Source: Prosopocoilus inquinatus
Taxonomy: Eukaryota > Arthropoda > Insecta > Coleoptera > Lucanidae
Assembly (NCBI GenBank): GCA_036172665.1
Contig: CM069870.1
Span: 62,062,212 to 62,126,211 of the forward strand
Direction of reading: 5' to 3'
DNA: 64,000 nucleotides
Positions 35,491 through 45,239 of this stretch are shown piece by piece. Every line of letters starts with the position of its first letter. The first letter of the stretch is position 1. Both the position numbers and the translations under genes were made by a program. The notes below the pieces were generated by a model. That model was not told the origin of the DNA and did not search any database. It saw nothing but the letters and a program-made list of their open reading frames with translations.

Positions 35491-35579
35491 GAAAGGGTTT
35501 GTAGCGCTAGTGGATTAAACTGCTTTGATACAAACAACCGCATGGTTAAAGGGTTAGGTGAACTTTCATTAATTTTGCA

Positions 35580-36077
35580 TTCTTTCAAGTCGCAGATGAA
35601 GAACTCCCAGAAGATCTAAAAGTGATTGAGACTAATCTAATTTTTTAATTAAAGCATACACCAGGCTAAGCAAATCGGTTCAAAGCAATGTTAGTAGCCA
35701 AAAGTTACAATCAGCGCAAAGGAGTGGACTTTCATGAAATTTATCATCGGTAGTTCGGTAGGAAAGCTGCAGAGTTTTGTTTGCCATAACAGCAGCTCTG
35801 GACCTCAAATGGGCGCAGTTTGATGTCAAAACAGCATTTCCTTACGGTGAACTAAAAGAAGATATATGGATCAAGTTACCCCTTGGGTCATAGCCAGATG
35901 CGAATAAAATTGTGAAGTTCAGGAAAAGTTTTTTAAGGTTTGATGCAGTCCCCTGATTCTTGGAGCAGAAAATTTAATTCAGTATTAAAGAGTTTTGATT
36001 TAAGAAAATCTCCAGCAGATGATTGCGTTTATGTCGGCTGGAAAGATGGCCATCGACTATATCTTCTTGCATTGTAT
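35580..36077 (+). pseudogene. Copia reverse transcriptase, 5' part
   Basis: Readable blocks include FKAMLVAKSYNQRKGVDFHE, WTSNGRSLMSKQHFLTVN (frame-shifted from the usual LDLKWAQFDVKTAFLYGEL), PDANKIVKFRKSF and SPADDCVYVGWKDGHRLYLL. Several stops interrupt it. The sequence breaks two residues into the active-site motif, where the solo LTR begins. Confidence 0.75.
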
Positions 36078-36961
36078 TGTCACGTGGTTAGGGGTAGGTA
36101 GCGGGTTCTCAGTGGTAGAGCTTGAAAACACAGTTTACCAAAACAATGTATACCTTTATTTAATGAATATTATTATCTATCGGCGGACGATCTTTAAATG
36201 TGCGGGGGTGCGTTTTCGTGATTATCGTAATCGCGACGGGTCGGCTGCGACAGCGAGGATGAGGAATCCCTCTGTGCTGGGGTTGAAGAGACCCGACGAT
36301 TCGGCTAACCGGATCCAGGGCAATCTCGAGGGCTGCAGCAATTGCGATGAGATGTCCTGATGAGGATGACGGCAGCAAGGCGTTGTTGAGGATGCCTCCG
36401 TGGAATGGGCAGCGTCCTGATGAGGGTGGCGGCAACAAGGCGTCGGTGATGATGATCCTTCTTGGAAACGGCAGCGTCCTGATGAGGGTGGCGGCGGCGA
36501 GGCGTCGGTGATGATGCCTCCGTGGAACGGGCAGCGTCCCGACGCGGCGGCGGCCGCACGGCGTCGGTGAAGCAGGTCCTCCCGGGGAAGTTGGCACTAG
36601 GCCTACTTGGTCGACGGCTGGTTCCACTCCGAGGGCGGCTGCCCTTCTTACAGTAGGCACTAAGCCTACCGGAGTCGGGTTCGACTGCCTTCCCATCTTC
36701 TTCCGTACGTTATATAGGCGAAAATCTGTCTATTCGACTGTTATGACATGTTTCTGTGTTCTCCTTTCGTCACCTGTTGTATTAATTTGTCCCACATATA
36801 GCGCGTGTTTTGTTATGAAACGTGAACCGCTTGTAGCTTAGATTTCGCAAGATTGCTGTCTTAATTGTTCTACTTTATTCCTCGCGGAAATTTTTCGTCG
36901 CGACACTTTTACATTTTATAATTATTAATTTTAGGCTAAAAATTAAATCCTTATCGTGACA
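36078..36961. mobile_element. Solo LTR, 884 bp, TSD GTAT
   Basis: Starts TGTCACG and ends CGTGACA, a perfect 7 bp inverted terminus, with GTAT directly repeated on each side (36074-36077 and 36962-36965). The flanking copia reverse transcriptase reads on across the insertion site. It contains a GC-rich 60 bp minisatellite and a TATATAGG box at 36711. A 4 bp duplication and TGT...ACA ends fit Ty3/gypsy. No internal coding region, hence solo. Confidence 0.88.
36354..36595. repeat. 60 bp GC-rich minisatellite within the solo LTR
   Basis: GTCCTGATGAGG-type units begin at 36354, 36414, 36476 and 36536 (periods 60, 62, 60 bp), each with GGCGGC...AAGGCGTCGGTGATGATG and a CCGTGGAACGGGCAGC-like end; the last is partial. 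Confidence 0.88.
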
Positions 36962-36965
36962 GTAT

Positions 36966-37480
36966 GTTAACGACGGGTTGATGATGTCTAGCTTACAAAG
37001 GGTACTCGACGATTTAATAAATGATATAAAATCCGAATTTGAAGTAAAAATATGCAACTCAAAACGTTTTGTTGGAAGGAATCGAAAAGAAAAGACGGTA
37101 AAACTACATCAAAGAACGTCTCTTGGAAGTGTAATCCAAAAATTCGCTTTGGTTGATGCAAAACGTCAATAGACTTCAATGGTTAAAGAAGAAGAATACA
37201 GTAGCAAGATGGGCCCAACAAAACCAAAAGAAAAAGGGAGAAATGCAAAAGAAGAAGAGCAAGTTGTGTGTTAATCAAGGGGCTATTAATATGCCCAAAA
37301 TCCAGAATTTCACCGTAAGACTAAACATTTCGAAAATAAATGTCACTTTGTTAAAGACGAAGTGCATCGAATTGAAGTATATAGCATCAAGACAACAACT
37401 TGCAGACTTCCTTACAAAGGCCCTGGAACGGAAGAACGGAAGAATATCAATATTTTTATTTGTTTTCTAAACAGCGCATA
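36966..37480 (+). pseudogene. Copia reverse transcriptase 3' part and RNase H end
   Basis: Directly after the GTAT duplication the frame continues with the active-site region, in which the first Asp of YVDD is Asn (YVND across the site), then DDLINDIKSEFEVKICNSKR and a KFALVDAKRQ block. A gap of poorly aligned sequence follows, then YIASRQQLADFLTKALER near 37380-37430, the C-terminal copia RNase H signature. Interrupted by stops. Confidence 0.75.
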
Positions 37481-38424
37481 GTTAGATGTTTTATTAAATA
37501 TATTCCTCTTAGCCTGAAGAAACTTACAAAACACTCGATTGCAGCAGCAAACTTTAAGCAGGAACAGCTGCAGCATCAAAAGCCGCTTCCTATCTGATAT
37601 GCAAAATTAATTTTAAATCACCTCAAATTTTCCCTTTGATGCAATAACGCCTTTGTTGCCGTGCAGATATCGAACGATTCCAACAAGAGCCTCAAGTGCT
37701 TTTCCTGTCACTGACATTATTAAATCCAAGATGATTTTCTCGTTATTAATGAAGATTTTTTTATAGTCTTATAGTCATAGTCAGCTTAACTATTTGATAA
37801 ATTGAATCTCTTTTGATGCACCGTTTCGAATAATTAATTTCTGGTTCCTATACTGGAGAATTAATTAAATTCCTATAACACAAACGACTGAGAGGTTTCT
37901 GCTTATACAGTCAAACATGTGCAGGTGTAATCAATATCTAATTAAGCTCCTTTCTTCTCGTCCGCGACAGTTGCACAAATAAACCTATTATTTGCAAATT
38001 TGCCTTTGTTTATGAAAGACTTTATTTTTAATACTTTCAGCTATTAACAAAAAAGAAATGTTTGCTTAAATTCAAAAATCTTAGCGATTCCTATTTTAAA
38101 GATATCACAAAACGAAAAGCGGCACTTTATTATCATAAAAAGAAGTTGACCCTTTCAAAAGCACTAAATCTTCGCACAAGTCGCCCTTAAGATTCATGTG
38201 TAACACTTCGGAATTCAAGGGAACCGATGAAACGTGAGTCCCCCGACAATAAAATTTCTAGCCCTCCTGCTTGAGGATCTGCCTCAATAAGCTGGCAACA
38301 CAATCTCGGAATGTTAAGGATATTAACGTGTGCTCGGCGCATGTAAATCCGAAGCCGTGTTCCAATTTCGGTTTCGGAATTTATTCCTTGGAATTTGCTT
38401 CGGCAAATGATGATTCGAGCAGTA
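37481..38424. other. Unannotated sequence
   Basis: No matching copia 3' LTR found; no gene recognised. Confidence 0.4.
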
Positions 38425-38669
38425 TCTCAAGAGATATACAGATCTTGGGCGTTTGATAAAAAACATCTATCTGTTTTTTTTTATTATTATTAAAGAAACT
38501 GATTTGAATCATTTTTTTTTCTTTCTGAGGACTGATTAAACTAAAACGCATTTGTTGATGACAAACAGAGGATAAAAGAACATCAATCTGACCACCATTA
38601 GAAATTGATAGGCTTACACCGTTAATTATCTTTAATTTAAACCGGTCTAGATAGGAGAAAGACCTCACG

Positions 38670-38673
<4 letters not shown>

Positions 38674-38709
<36 letters not shown>
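38674..38709 (-). repeat. (ATT)n tail of the inserted non-LTR element
   Basis: About 12 AAT units on the plus strand. In element orientation they follow GGAAATAAAGC, so they are the 3' microsatellite tail. Confidence 0.85.
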
Positions 38710-38710
<1 letters not shown>

Positions 38711-38907
38711 CTTTATTTCCAACAGGTAACACCCAATTACAGGAAAAAAAAAAAATAAAATAAATTTAATCGTACAATTCGCGGCTAAGGAGAAAAGTTA
38801 TATTAAAGATAACCTAGCATCTAAGTAAGACATTATACATACAATAGCAAAACTAAACTAACAATAAGTGTCTTTGCAGTGAAAAAAGAACAGTAAAAGA
38901 AAACCGG

Positions 38908-40525
38908 CTAACGCTCAAACAAATCAGTTGCTTCAGAAATTATATACGTTATAGAATCAGCATTTATGTCACATCTATTAGAGATGCGATTGAAATAATG
39001 ACACATTACTGAAATGGGGGATTTAAATAACAAATTAGTACGGCTTGAGGCAACATAGAACGTTTGATTTTGGCGTGAATTAAGTCTGGGAATAAAGAAA
39101 TTTAATCTATCAAGCAACCAAGGGCAATCACTTTTGAAGCAGAATAAGTTATATAAGAATTTTATAGCCGAACAAATACGTCTAGTATGTAAGGACGTAC
39201 AGTCATACCTAGATAACAAAACTTTTTGACTAAAGCTTTGGTGAGGATATTCTCCATCTTGGAGGAAGCTTAAGAATTTGAAAAATTTTCTCTGCACTGC
39301 TTCAATAAGGTGAATATATGTAGAGAAGATGGGAAACCAAACAATGGAGCAATATTCAAGTCTTGATCTTATAAGACAGAAGTACAAAGTACGTAAAGTT
39401 GTTACATCCGAAAATTCTCTACAGTTGCGATAGATAAAACCATAAGTTTTATAAGCCTTGGAAACGATATTTAAAATATGCTGTGTAAATGTTAGGTTAG
39501 CATCAAAAGTAACTCCCAAATCAGTAATACAGTCAACTCGTGTTAAGCGAATATCGTTAATAGAGTAAATAAACAAATACGGAGCATGTTTTTTAGAGTA
39601 GGTAATAACGGAACATTTAGGTATGTTAAGAGGAAGAAGATTATTTTTGCACCAACGAACTATAGCATCAAGATTTCTCTGAAGAACAAGACAGTCAGAA
39701 ATTGAAGTGATTTTTAAGAATATTTTCATATCATCAGCAAAGAGCAACTTGCAGCAAGATATAACACTATTTATGTCGTTTATAAATAGTAAGAACAATA
39801 AGGGGCCAAGATTAGATCCTTGTGGCACCCCAGAGGTTGGTGAGTATTTATTAGAGAAAAAATGTTGGTATTTGACTGTATTCCATCTGTCAATGAGATA
39901 GGATGAAAATAAGTTAATTAAATGTTGTGAAAAACCATAACAACGCAGTTTTTCTAATAAGATCTAGTGATTGATTTTATCGAAAGCTTTTTGAAAATCC
40001 GTATATACTATATCGACTTGACCTTTGTTGTCTACACATTCCGAAACATACTGGGTAAAAGAGCATAGATTCGTCGCAGTTGATCGTTTTTCCATAAAAC
40101 CATGTTGATCGCTATCTATATAAAACTTTACTGAGTGATAGATGGATTTTACTAACAGACTTTCAAAAACCTTCGCAAAGTTGCAAATGATAGTGATTGG
40201 CCAGTAATTCTCGACACAGCTTTGGTCTTCCTTCTTAAAGACTGGACAAATAGAAGCTTCTTTCCAGATTGTGGGAAATACAGAGTGTTTTAAAATTAGA
40301 TTATAAATTATAAGTAAGGGTTTTACAAATATAAAAGCACAATCTTTGGCTAAGAAACTAGGAATTCCATCAACACCAGTAGCAAAGCTGTTCTTTAGAT
40401 TTTTCAAGGCACTCAATATATCATTTTCAGATAATTTAGGAACATTCACTGTTGTGCTGTGAGGTATAGAATTAGTGATCTTTATGCGATCTGCATTAGC
40501 CTGATTAGATGGATTGTATTGTATT
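38908..40525 (-). pseudogene. Non-LTR reverse transcriptase, nearly intact but truncated
   Basis: Two in-frame blocks on the minus strand separated by a single stop at 39964. The first has SENDILSALKNLKNSFATGV, DGIPSFLAKDC, the KxASICPVFKKEDQSCVENY block (Trp for the usual Arg before PIT) and YTDFQKAFDKINH. The second has GVPQGSNLGPLLFLLFINDI, the active site LLFADDMKIF, then a thumb region and a C-terminal tail of about 180 residues ending ATDLFER. The N-terminal endonuclease is missing by 5' truncation. Only one stop in about 1.6 kb suggests a fairly recent insertion. Confidence 0.85.
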
Positions 40526-41174
40526 GATATGTGCAAAAGGAGTGAACCAACTGGAAGAGGAGAATTTAGAAATGTGTATAGAGGTACTAAACGAACCAGA
40601 GATGAAGATGAACACGAAGAAGGCGAAGATAATAATAATTAATGGGAGAAGGAAATAGACAAAAAGAAAATATGGCAGAACTGCTCGAAAATTTCAAATA
40701 TATGGGGAAAGTAGTTGAAAGTAAATGGAAAAATAGAGGATGAAGATTCAAAGAGAATAAATAAAGCAGCACGAATATATCACACCTCTAATGAAATATT
40801 TATGGGAAGTAAAAAAATAAACACAAAATTAAATATACATAAGACCAATATGGCAGGGAAAGTAGGACAAGTAGAAGTTGAGGAAGCGAAGCCAGGCCAA
40901 TATAAAAAGACGAGTCAGAATAGAAAAGAACCCAATAAAGCAGCAGAAATAGACTTCATCTCAATTTGGGACCAACAGCTTCATCAATGGTTCGGACACC
41001 TTGCATGAACGAACGATGAAAAATTCGTAAGAAATGCGGAAGTCAAACGGCAAGGTAGAAGATCGAAGGACAGATCTAGGAAACCTTAATTAAGCAGAAG
41101 TTGCAGAGTTCATAGCAAAGGAATTCATTCCTTTGAGTGTACACGACACTCCCTTCCTCGCCAAATATTAATAC

Positions 41175-41507
41175 TGTTACATCCGTCACGCAAACAGATC
41201 TATTTTTAGCATCAGTACGCCACCTTGCGTCACAGAACATGACCGGAAACTACTCGATCATTCTAACATGTTCGGGCAATAAAGGGCTCTGCTATATAAG
41301 CCGTACGATCCGCCTGAAGTAGTTAGTTATTAAGATAGCCAGCGAAGGGTTCGTACCTCGAATAAATAGAAAGTACATTTTGTAAAAGTGTTATTTGATA
41401 GACAAACTCATTACACTACTGTGTTGTTTATTGTGTAAATCGACAGCTTATAATTAAAGTGTTCTGAAATTAACGACTATAATTTGTGAACCCCCAAATT
41501 CGTAACA
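41175..41507. mobile_element. Solo LTR, 333 bp, TSD ATAC
   Basis: Begins TGTTACATCCG and ends TTCGTAACA, with inverted TGTTAC/GTAACA termini and ATAC repeated on both sides (41171-41174, 41508-41511). Contains TATATAAG at 41293 and AATAAA at 41361, a promoter and polyadenylation pair in plus orientation. The 4 bp duplication and termini fit Ty3/gypsy. Confidence 0.88.
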
Positions 41508-41511
41508 ATAC

Positions 41512-42400
41512 GAACAATATCTTAAAAGATCTATAGAGCTTGGGTGTGTTATAAAATATAATATAATCTGCTCTTATTATTAAAGAAACTGAAATGCGAA
41601 TTGAATAAATCAGTTCAAAGTTTCTTTGAAACTTTCTGTGAACAACAAAAATAAATTTGTGAATGACATACATATGATAATGCAATATGAATCTGACCTT
41701 GTCTTTTACAGCTAATTATGATTAATTTAAACCAATCAAGATAGAAAACTGTAAATTTGCGAATGATCTCATGATGTGAGAAAAAGGAGAAAAGAACCAA
41801 CTGGAAGAGAATTTAAAAATTTCGATAGAGGTGTAAACAAACGAGAAATGAAGATGAACACAAAAAAAAGAAGATTTTGACAATAGTAGAAGAAAATAGA
41901 CGGAAAGGGGACAAGATAAAGTTCGTGGAAAATTTTAAATATCTGGGGTTTACCCTAGAAAGAACACACAGAACAGTTGAAGCAACTTACCTTGAACGTA
42001 AAAGCAAAAATACATAAGACCATGTACAGACCAATATGACAGGGAAAGCTGGATGCTAAGTAGAAGTATGACAAGTAGAAGTTCGGGCTATGAAAATAGG
42101 AGAACGGGCAAATGTATAAAAAAAACAAGTAAGGAAAGAAGGACACAGTAAGAATTAGAAATAGAAACCAGAACGTTTAAGAAAATTTGGGACCAAACGC
42201 TCTATGAATGGTTTGGACACCTGGTGCAAATAAATGAAGGAAGCTTCTTGAAAAGTACAGAAGCTAAACGAGTCGGTAAAATACCAAAAATCTAGGAAAT
42301 CTTGATTAAACAGAAGTTGAAGAACTGGAGCGAAGAATCATGGAATGAAGAGAAGCCATAACAAAAAGACAGTAAACAGTGGAACAATTTCTATGCAACG
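41512..42400 (+). mobile_element. RTE-like retrotransposon 3' fragment, copy 2
   Basis: An uninterrupted homologue of copy 1. Frames are broken, but KIWDQTLYEWFGHLVQIN and, near 42310-42400, KNWSEESWNEEKP and WNNFYAT match the extreme C-terminus of RTE-type proteins. It shows the pre-insertion state of the site occupied in copy 1 (CTCATGATGTGAGAAAAAGG). Confidence 0.7.
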
Positions 42401-42902
42401 TGAAGTAAGAACAATAATTGTTCCACCTGTACACCTAAACAGTAGTTTAAGACATTAATCGTACTTATATACATCATACAGGGTGAAACAAGCGCGTATA
42501 TTTTTTATTATTGTCTTTAGAAAAAAAAATAGTAGTAAAATAGAGGAAAGGAAATCAACCAAAGTAAATAACAAAATAATTTATGAAATGTTGAAAATGT
42601 TCCCTGTTAAATATCTGGGTTGGAAGCAATTATGTAAGGACAAATTCACATTAAGTAGGCACACCCGAGTGTTCACGAGGCAGTCCAGTTTTACAGTGTG
42701 AGCGTAAATACTTACATGCGATCCCAATTCGAAACGGTCTAGCGAAAATGTTATTTCTATGTAATCTGATGCGTAATTACTTTATGTATAAACATATTAG
42801 GTAACTATTTACAAGTAACAATATTCAGCACATTGATACATACTGGTAGAATAAAAATAGCCGTCCGCGATGAAATGCGATTAAAATGTTTACCTTTTTT
42901 TG

Positions 42903-42922
42903 CCAAGAGATGGCGCTCTGAA
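42903..42922 (+). repeat. Solitary MITE arm
   Basis: CCAAGAGATGGCGCTCTGAA, the same sequence as the right arm of the MITE at 43197-43350, in the same orientation. Confidence 0.7.
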
Positions 42923-43196
42923 TTTAAAAAAAAGTATAGTTTTGCTAAGAATATGTATAAAGCAATCGTACTTTTTAAATTATATTAAAATAGCTTTAAT
43001 TTTTATAGATATAATGCATTGAGTTTCTTTAGCTTTCTTCTTCGTCTTAACTAACTTTCGATATGTTTGAAATCATTACAAAGGCAGAAGGCGAAGTTAT
43101 TGCCGGGTCCATCAACGTGTGTGTACTACGGCCTGCTATTTGAGCCAGTGTTCTAATTAAAATTGGAAAAATAGATTATTTCAAAATCAGGAATTA

Positions 43197-43350
43197 TTCA
43201 GAGCGCCATCTCTTGACCAAAAGTGAAAAGAATTTCAGTCGAACATGGTGTAATACAAATTCATCTTCAGCAGAACACACCCTGCCTTCGGTGGTACACG
43301 GAATTCGATTGAAATCGTTTCCACTTTTGGTCAAGAGATAGTGCTCTGAA
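43197..43350. mobile_element. 154 bp MITE with 29 bp inverted ends
   Basis: Left arm starts TTCAGAGCGCCATCTCTTGA; right arm (43322-43350) is its reverse complement with one or two mismatches. No internal coding sequence. The solitary arm 275 bp upstream could pair with the left arm, implying a longer ancestral foldback. Confidence 0.8.
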
Positions 43351-43410
43351 CTATTGTATTTTCTGTCTTTTTCCGTATGTGTTGCGATTGTCATTGGGTT
43401 TACTTTTTTT

Positions 43411-45070
43411 AATTTTTTTATTTGTAGATTTCATTTTGAATTTGTATCACTAATTACTTTTCAGAGAAATTTAAAATTTGTACTTTTTTTTGAGATCTTA
43501 ATTTCCTTTTTTATTATCGTCGTCATTTGTTGTTTGTTTTTCTTGGTTTTCATTTTTCCCCCATTTCAATTAGGTCTGTCGATCATTAAAGACGTTCTTC
43601 ATTTTTCTCACTATTTAGCAATTTTTCAGAACTTAAACGTACAAGCAGAAATATGTTTTCAATTTTGTTTGTTTTTTGATGGTCTTTTTTATCATTTGCT
43701 TTGCTTATATCTTCTAATTTGTTATTTGTTTTTTTTTGAATTTGTATCACTAATTAATTTTCAAAGAAGTTTGGAAATTTGCACCTCGTTTTGAGTTCTT
43801 AATTTCCTTTTTTCTTCTATTTCATCGTCACTTGTTTATTTTTCTTACTTTCATTTCAATTAGGTTTGTCGATCGTTTCAAATTACGTTTTTTAATTCTA
43901 TATTTTTTTCTTATTACGGTCGTCGTTTGTTTTTGCTACTTTCTTTTTTTGTATTTCGAATTTTTTTTCTAATTTTTATTTGCAGATTTAATTTGAATTC
44001 GCATCGCTAATTACTTTTCAAGGAAATTTGAAATTTGCACCTCGTTTTGAGTTCTTAATTTCGTTTTCTATATTATTACCGTCACTTGTTTATTCTGTTC
44101 TCATTTCAACTAGGTCTGTCGGCCGTTACGTTTTCCTTATTATTTATTAATTCTATATTTTTTTATTACGATCGTCGTTTGTTTTTGGTATTTTCTTCAG
44201 GTTTTTTTTTACATTTCGATTTTTTTCTAATTTTTATTTGTAGATTTCATTTTCAATTTGTGTCACTAATTACATTTCAAAGAAATTTGCATCTTGTTTT
44301 GAGTTCTTCTTTTGTTTCATCGTCACTTGTTTATTTTTCTTATTTTCGTTCTTCTTCCATTTCAATTAGGTTTCTCTATCGTTTCAAATTGCCGGCCGTT
44401 AAGTTTTTCTTATTATTTTTTTAATTCTATATTTTCATACGATCGTCGGTTGTTTTTCTTACTTTCTTCAGAACGTTTTTTTTTTGACATTTCGACTTTT
44501 TTTCTAATTTTTTATTTGTAGATTTCATTTTGAATTTGTAATCGTTAATTACTTTTCAAAGAAATTTGAAATTTGAACCTTGTTTTGAGTTCTTAATTTC
44601 CTTTTTTTGTTATCATCGTCATTTGTTTTTTGTTTTTCTTTATTTTCATTTTCCCCTATTTTAATTAGGTTTGTAGATCATTAAAGACGTGCTTATTTTT
44701 TTTTATTATCTGTTAATTTTTCAGAAATTAAACGTGCAATTAGAAATATATTTTGAATTTTGTACGCGTCTGTTTTTTTGCTTGCGATTGTGATTTGTTT
44801 CTCTTCCTCTCTTTTTTCTACGTGAATTTCTAATTTGCACGCCGTTACGTTTTGTTAATTATTTTTTTCATTCAAATTTTCTTTATTTGTAAATTATTAT
44901 TTTTTATTTAATTATTTTTTATTTCTTGATAATAAAATTTTATTTGTTAATTATTTGTTTATTTGTTAATTTTTTTTTGTTAAATATTTTTTACTTCTAA
45001 TATTCTTTATTACGATCGTCGTTTGTTTTTCTTACTTTTTGCAGGATATTTCTTTTTTGCATTTCGATTT
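43411..45070 (+). repeat. T-rich tandem array, 256-304 bp units of two types
   Basis: Units begin at AATTTTTATTTGTAGATTTC-like sequence at about 43411, 43715, 43971, 44229 and 44505, followed by a degraded remainder to about 45070. All share TTGTATCACTAATTACTTTT, GAAATTTGAAATTTG, TTTTGAGTTCTTAATTTC and ATTTCAATTAGGT. Units 1 and 5 (304 and ~285 bp) carry GATCATTAAAGACGT and TTAAACGT; units 2-4 (256-276 bp) instead carry GATCGTTTCAAATT-type and ATCGTCGTTTGTTTTT blocks. The plus strand is strongly T-rich. The long frames here result from composition. Confidence 0.85.
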
Positions 45071-45239
45071 TCATTTTTCTTTCTCTGTTTTTTTTCTTTT
45101 CCGTAAATGTTTTGCTTATCGTTTACTGTCTTTTTCTCTTTTCTCTATCTGTGGATTTCATTTATTATTATTTATATGTAATTTATTATTATTCTCTTCA
45201 AAAAATTTATTTTCATTCAAAACCATACAGCGAGTGCTT

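Larger units (their letters stand above)
33968..37480 (+). mobile_element. Copia retrotransposon relic with two foreign insertions
   Basis: Plus-strand copia pieces in order: primer site 33968; gag 34163-34600; reverse transcriptase 35580-36077 and 36966-37180; RNase H end 37300-37480. Between gag and reverse transcriptase lies a minus-strand gypsy-like fragment, and the reverse transcriptase is interrupted by an 884 bp solo LTR. Numerous stops show that the element is dead. Confidence 0.8.
38674..40525 (-). mobile_element. 5'-truncated non-LTR retrotransposon, TSD GATAT
   Basis: A 1852 bp insertion in RTE copy 1, flanked by GATAT (38669-38673 and 40526-40530), with a 3' (ATT)n tail at the low-coordinate end and a 5' end cut inside the reverse transcriptase fingers. 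The uninterrupted RTE copy 2 shows the empty site. The tail and coding motifs place it in the R1/I/Jockey/CR1-like group; the clade was not resolved. Confidence 0.85.
38425..41115 (+). mobile_element. RTE-like retrotransposon 3' fragment, copy 1 (interrupted)
   Basis: 38425-38673 and 40531-41115 together align with 41516-42350: CAGATCTTGGGCGTTTG, ATTATTATTAAAGAAACTGA, TTAATTTAAACC, then CCAACTGGAAGAG onwards. The second part reads KRINKAARIYHTSNEIFMGS and WDQQLHQWFGHL, the C-terminal signature of RTE-type reverse transcriptases of arthropods, ending in GRRSKDRSRKP. The two parts are separated by an inserted non-LTR element. Confidence 0.7.

Noticed and set aside
36414..36540. CTGATGA and GAAAC...GTC in the 60 bp minisatellite, suggesting a hammerhead
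   Set aside because: GAAAC occurs in only one unit, and no helix II can be closed between CTGATGA and GAAA, so the motif is coincidental.
43354..44521. Hydrophobic frames of 69-146 residues considered as membrane proteins
   Set aside because: They result from T-rich tandem repeats coding for Phe, Leu, Ile and Val; no conserved family is visible.
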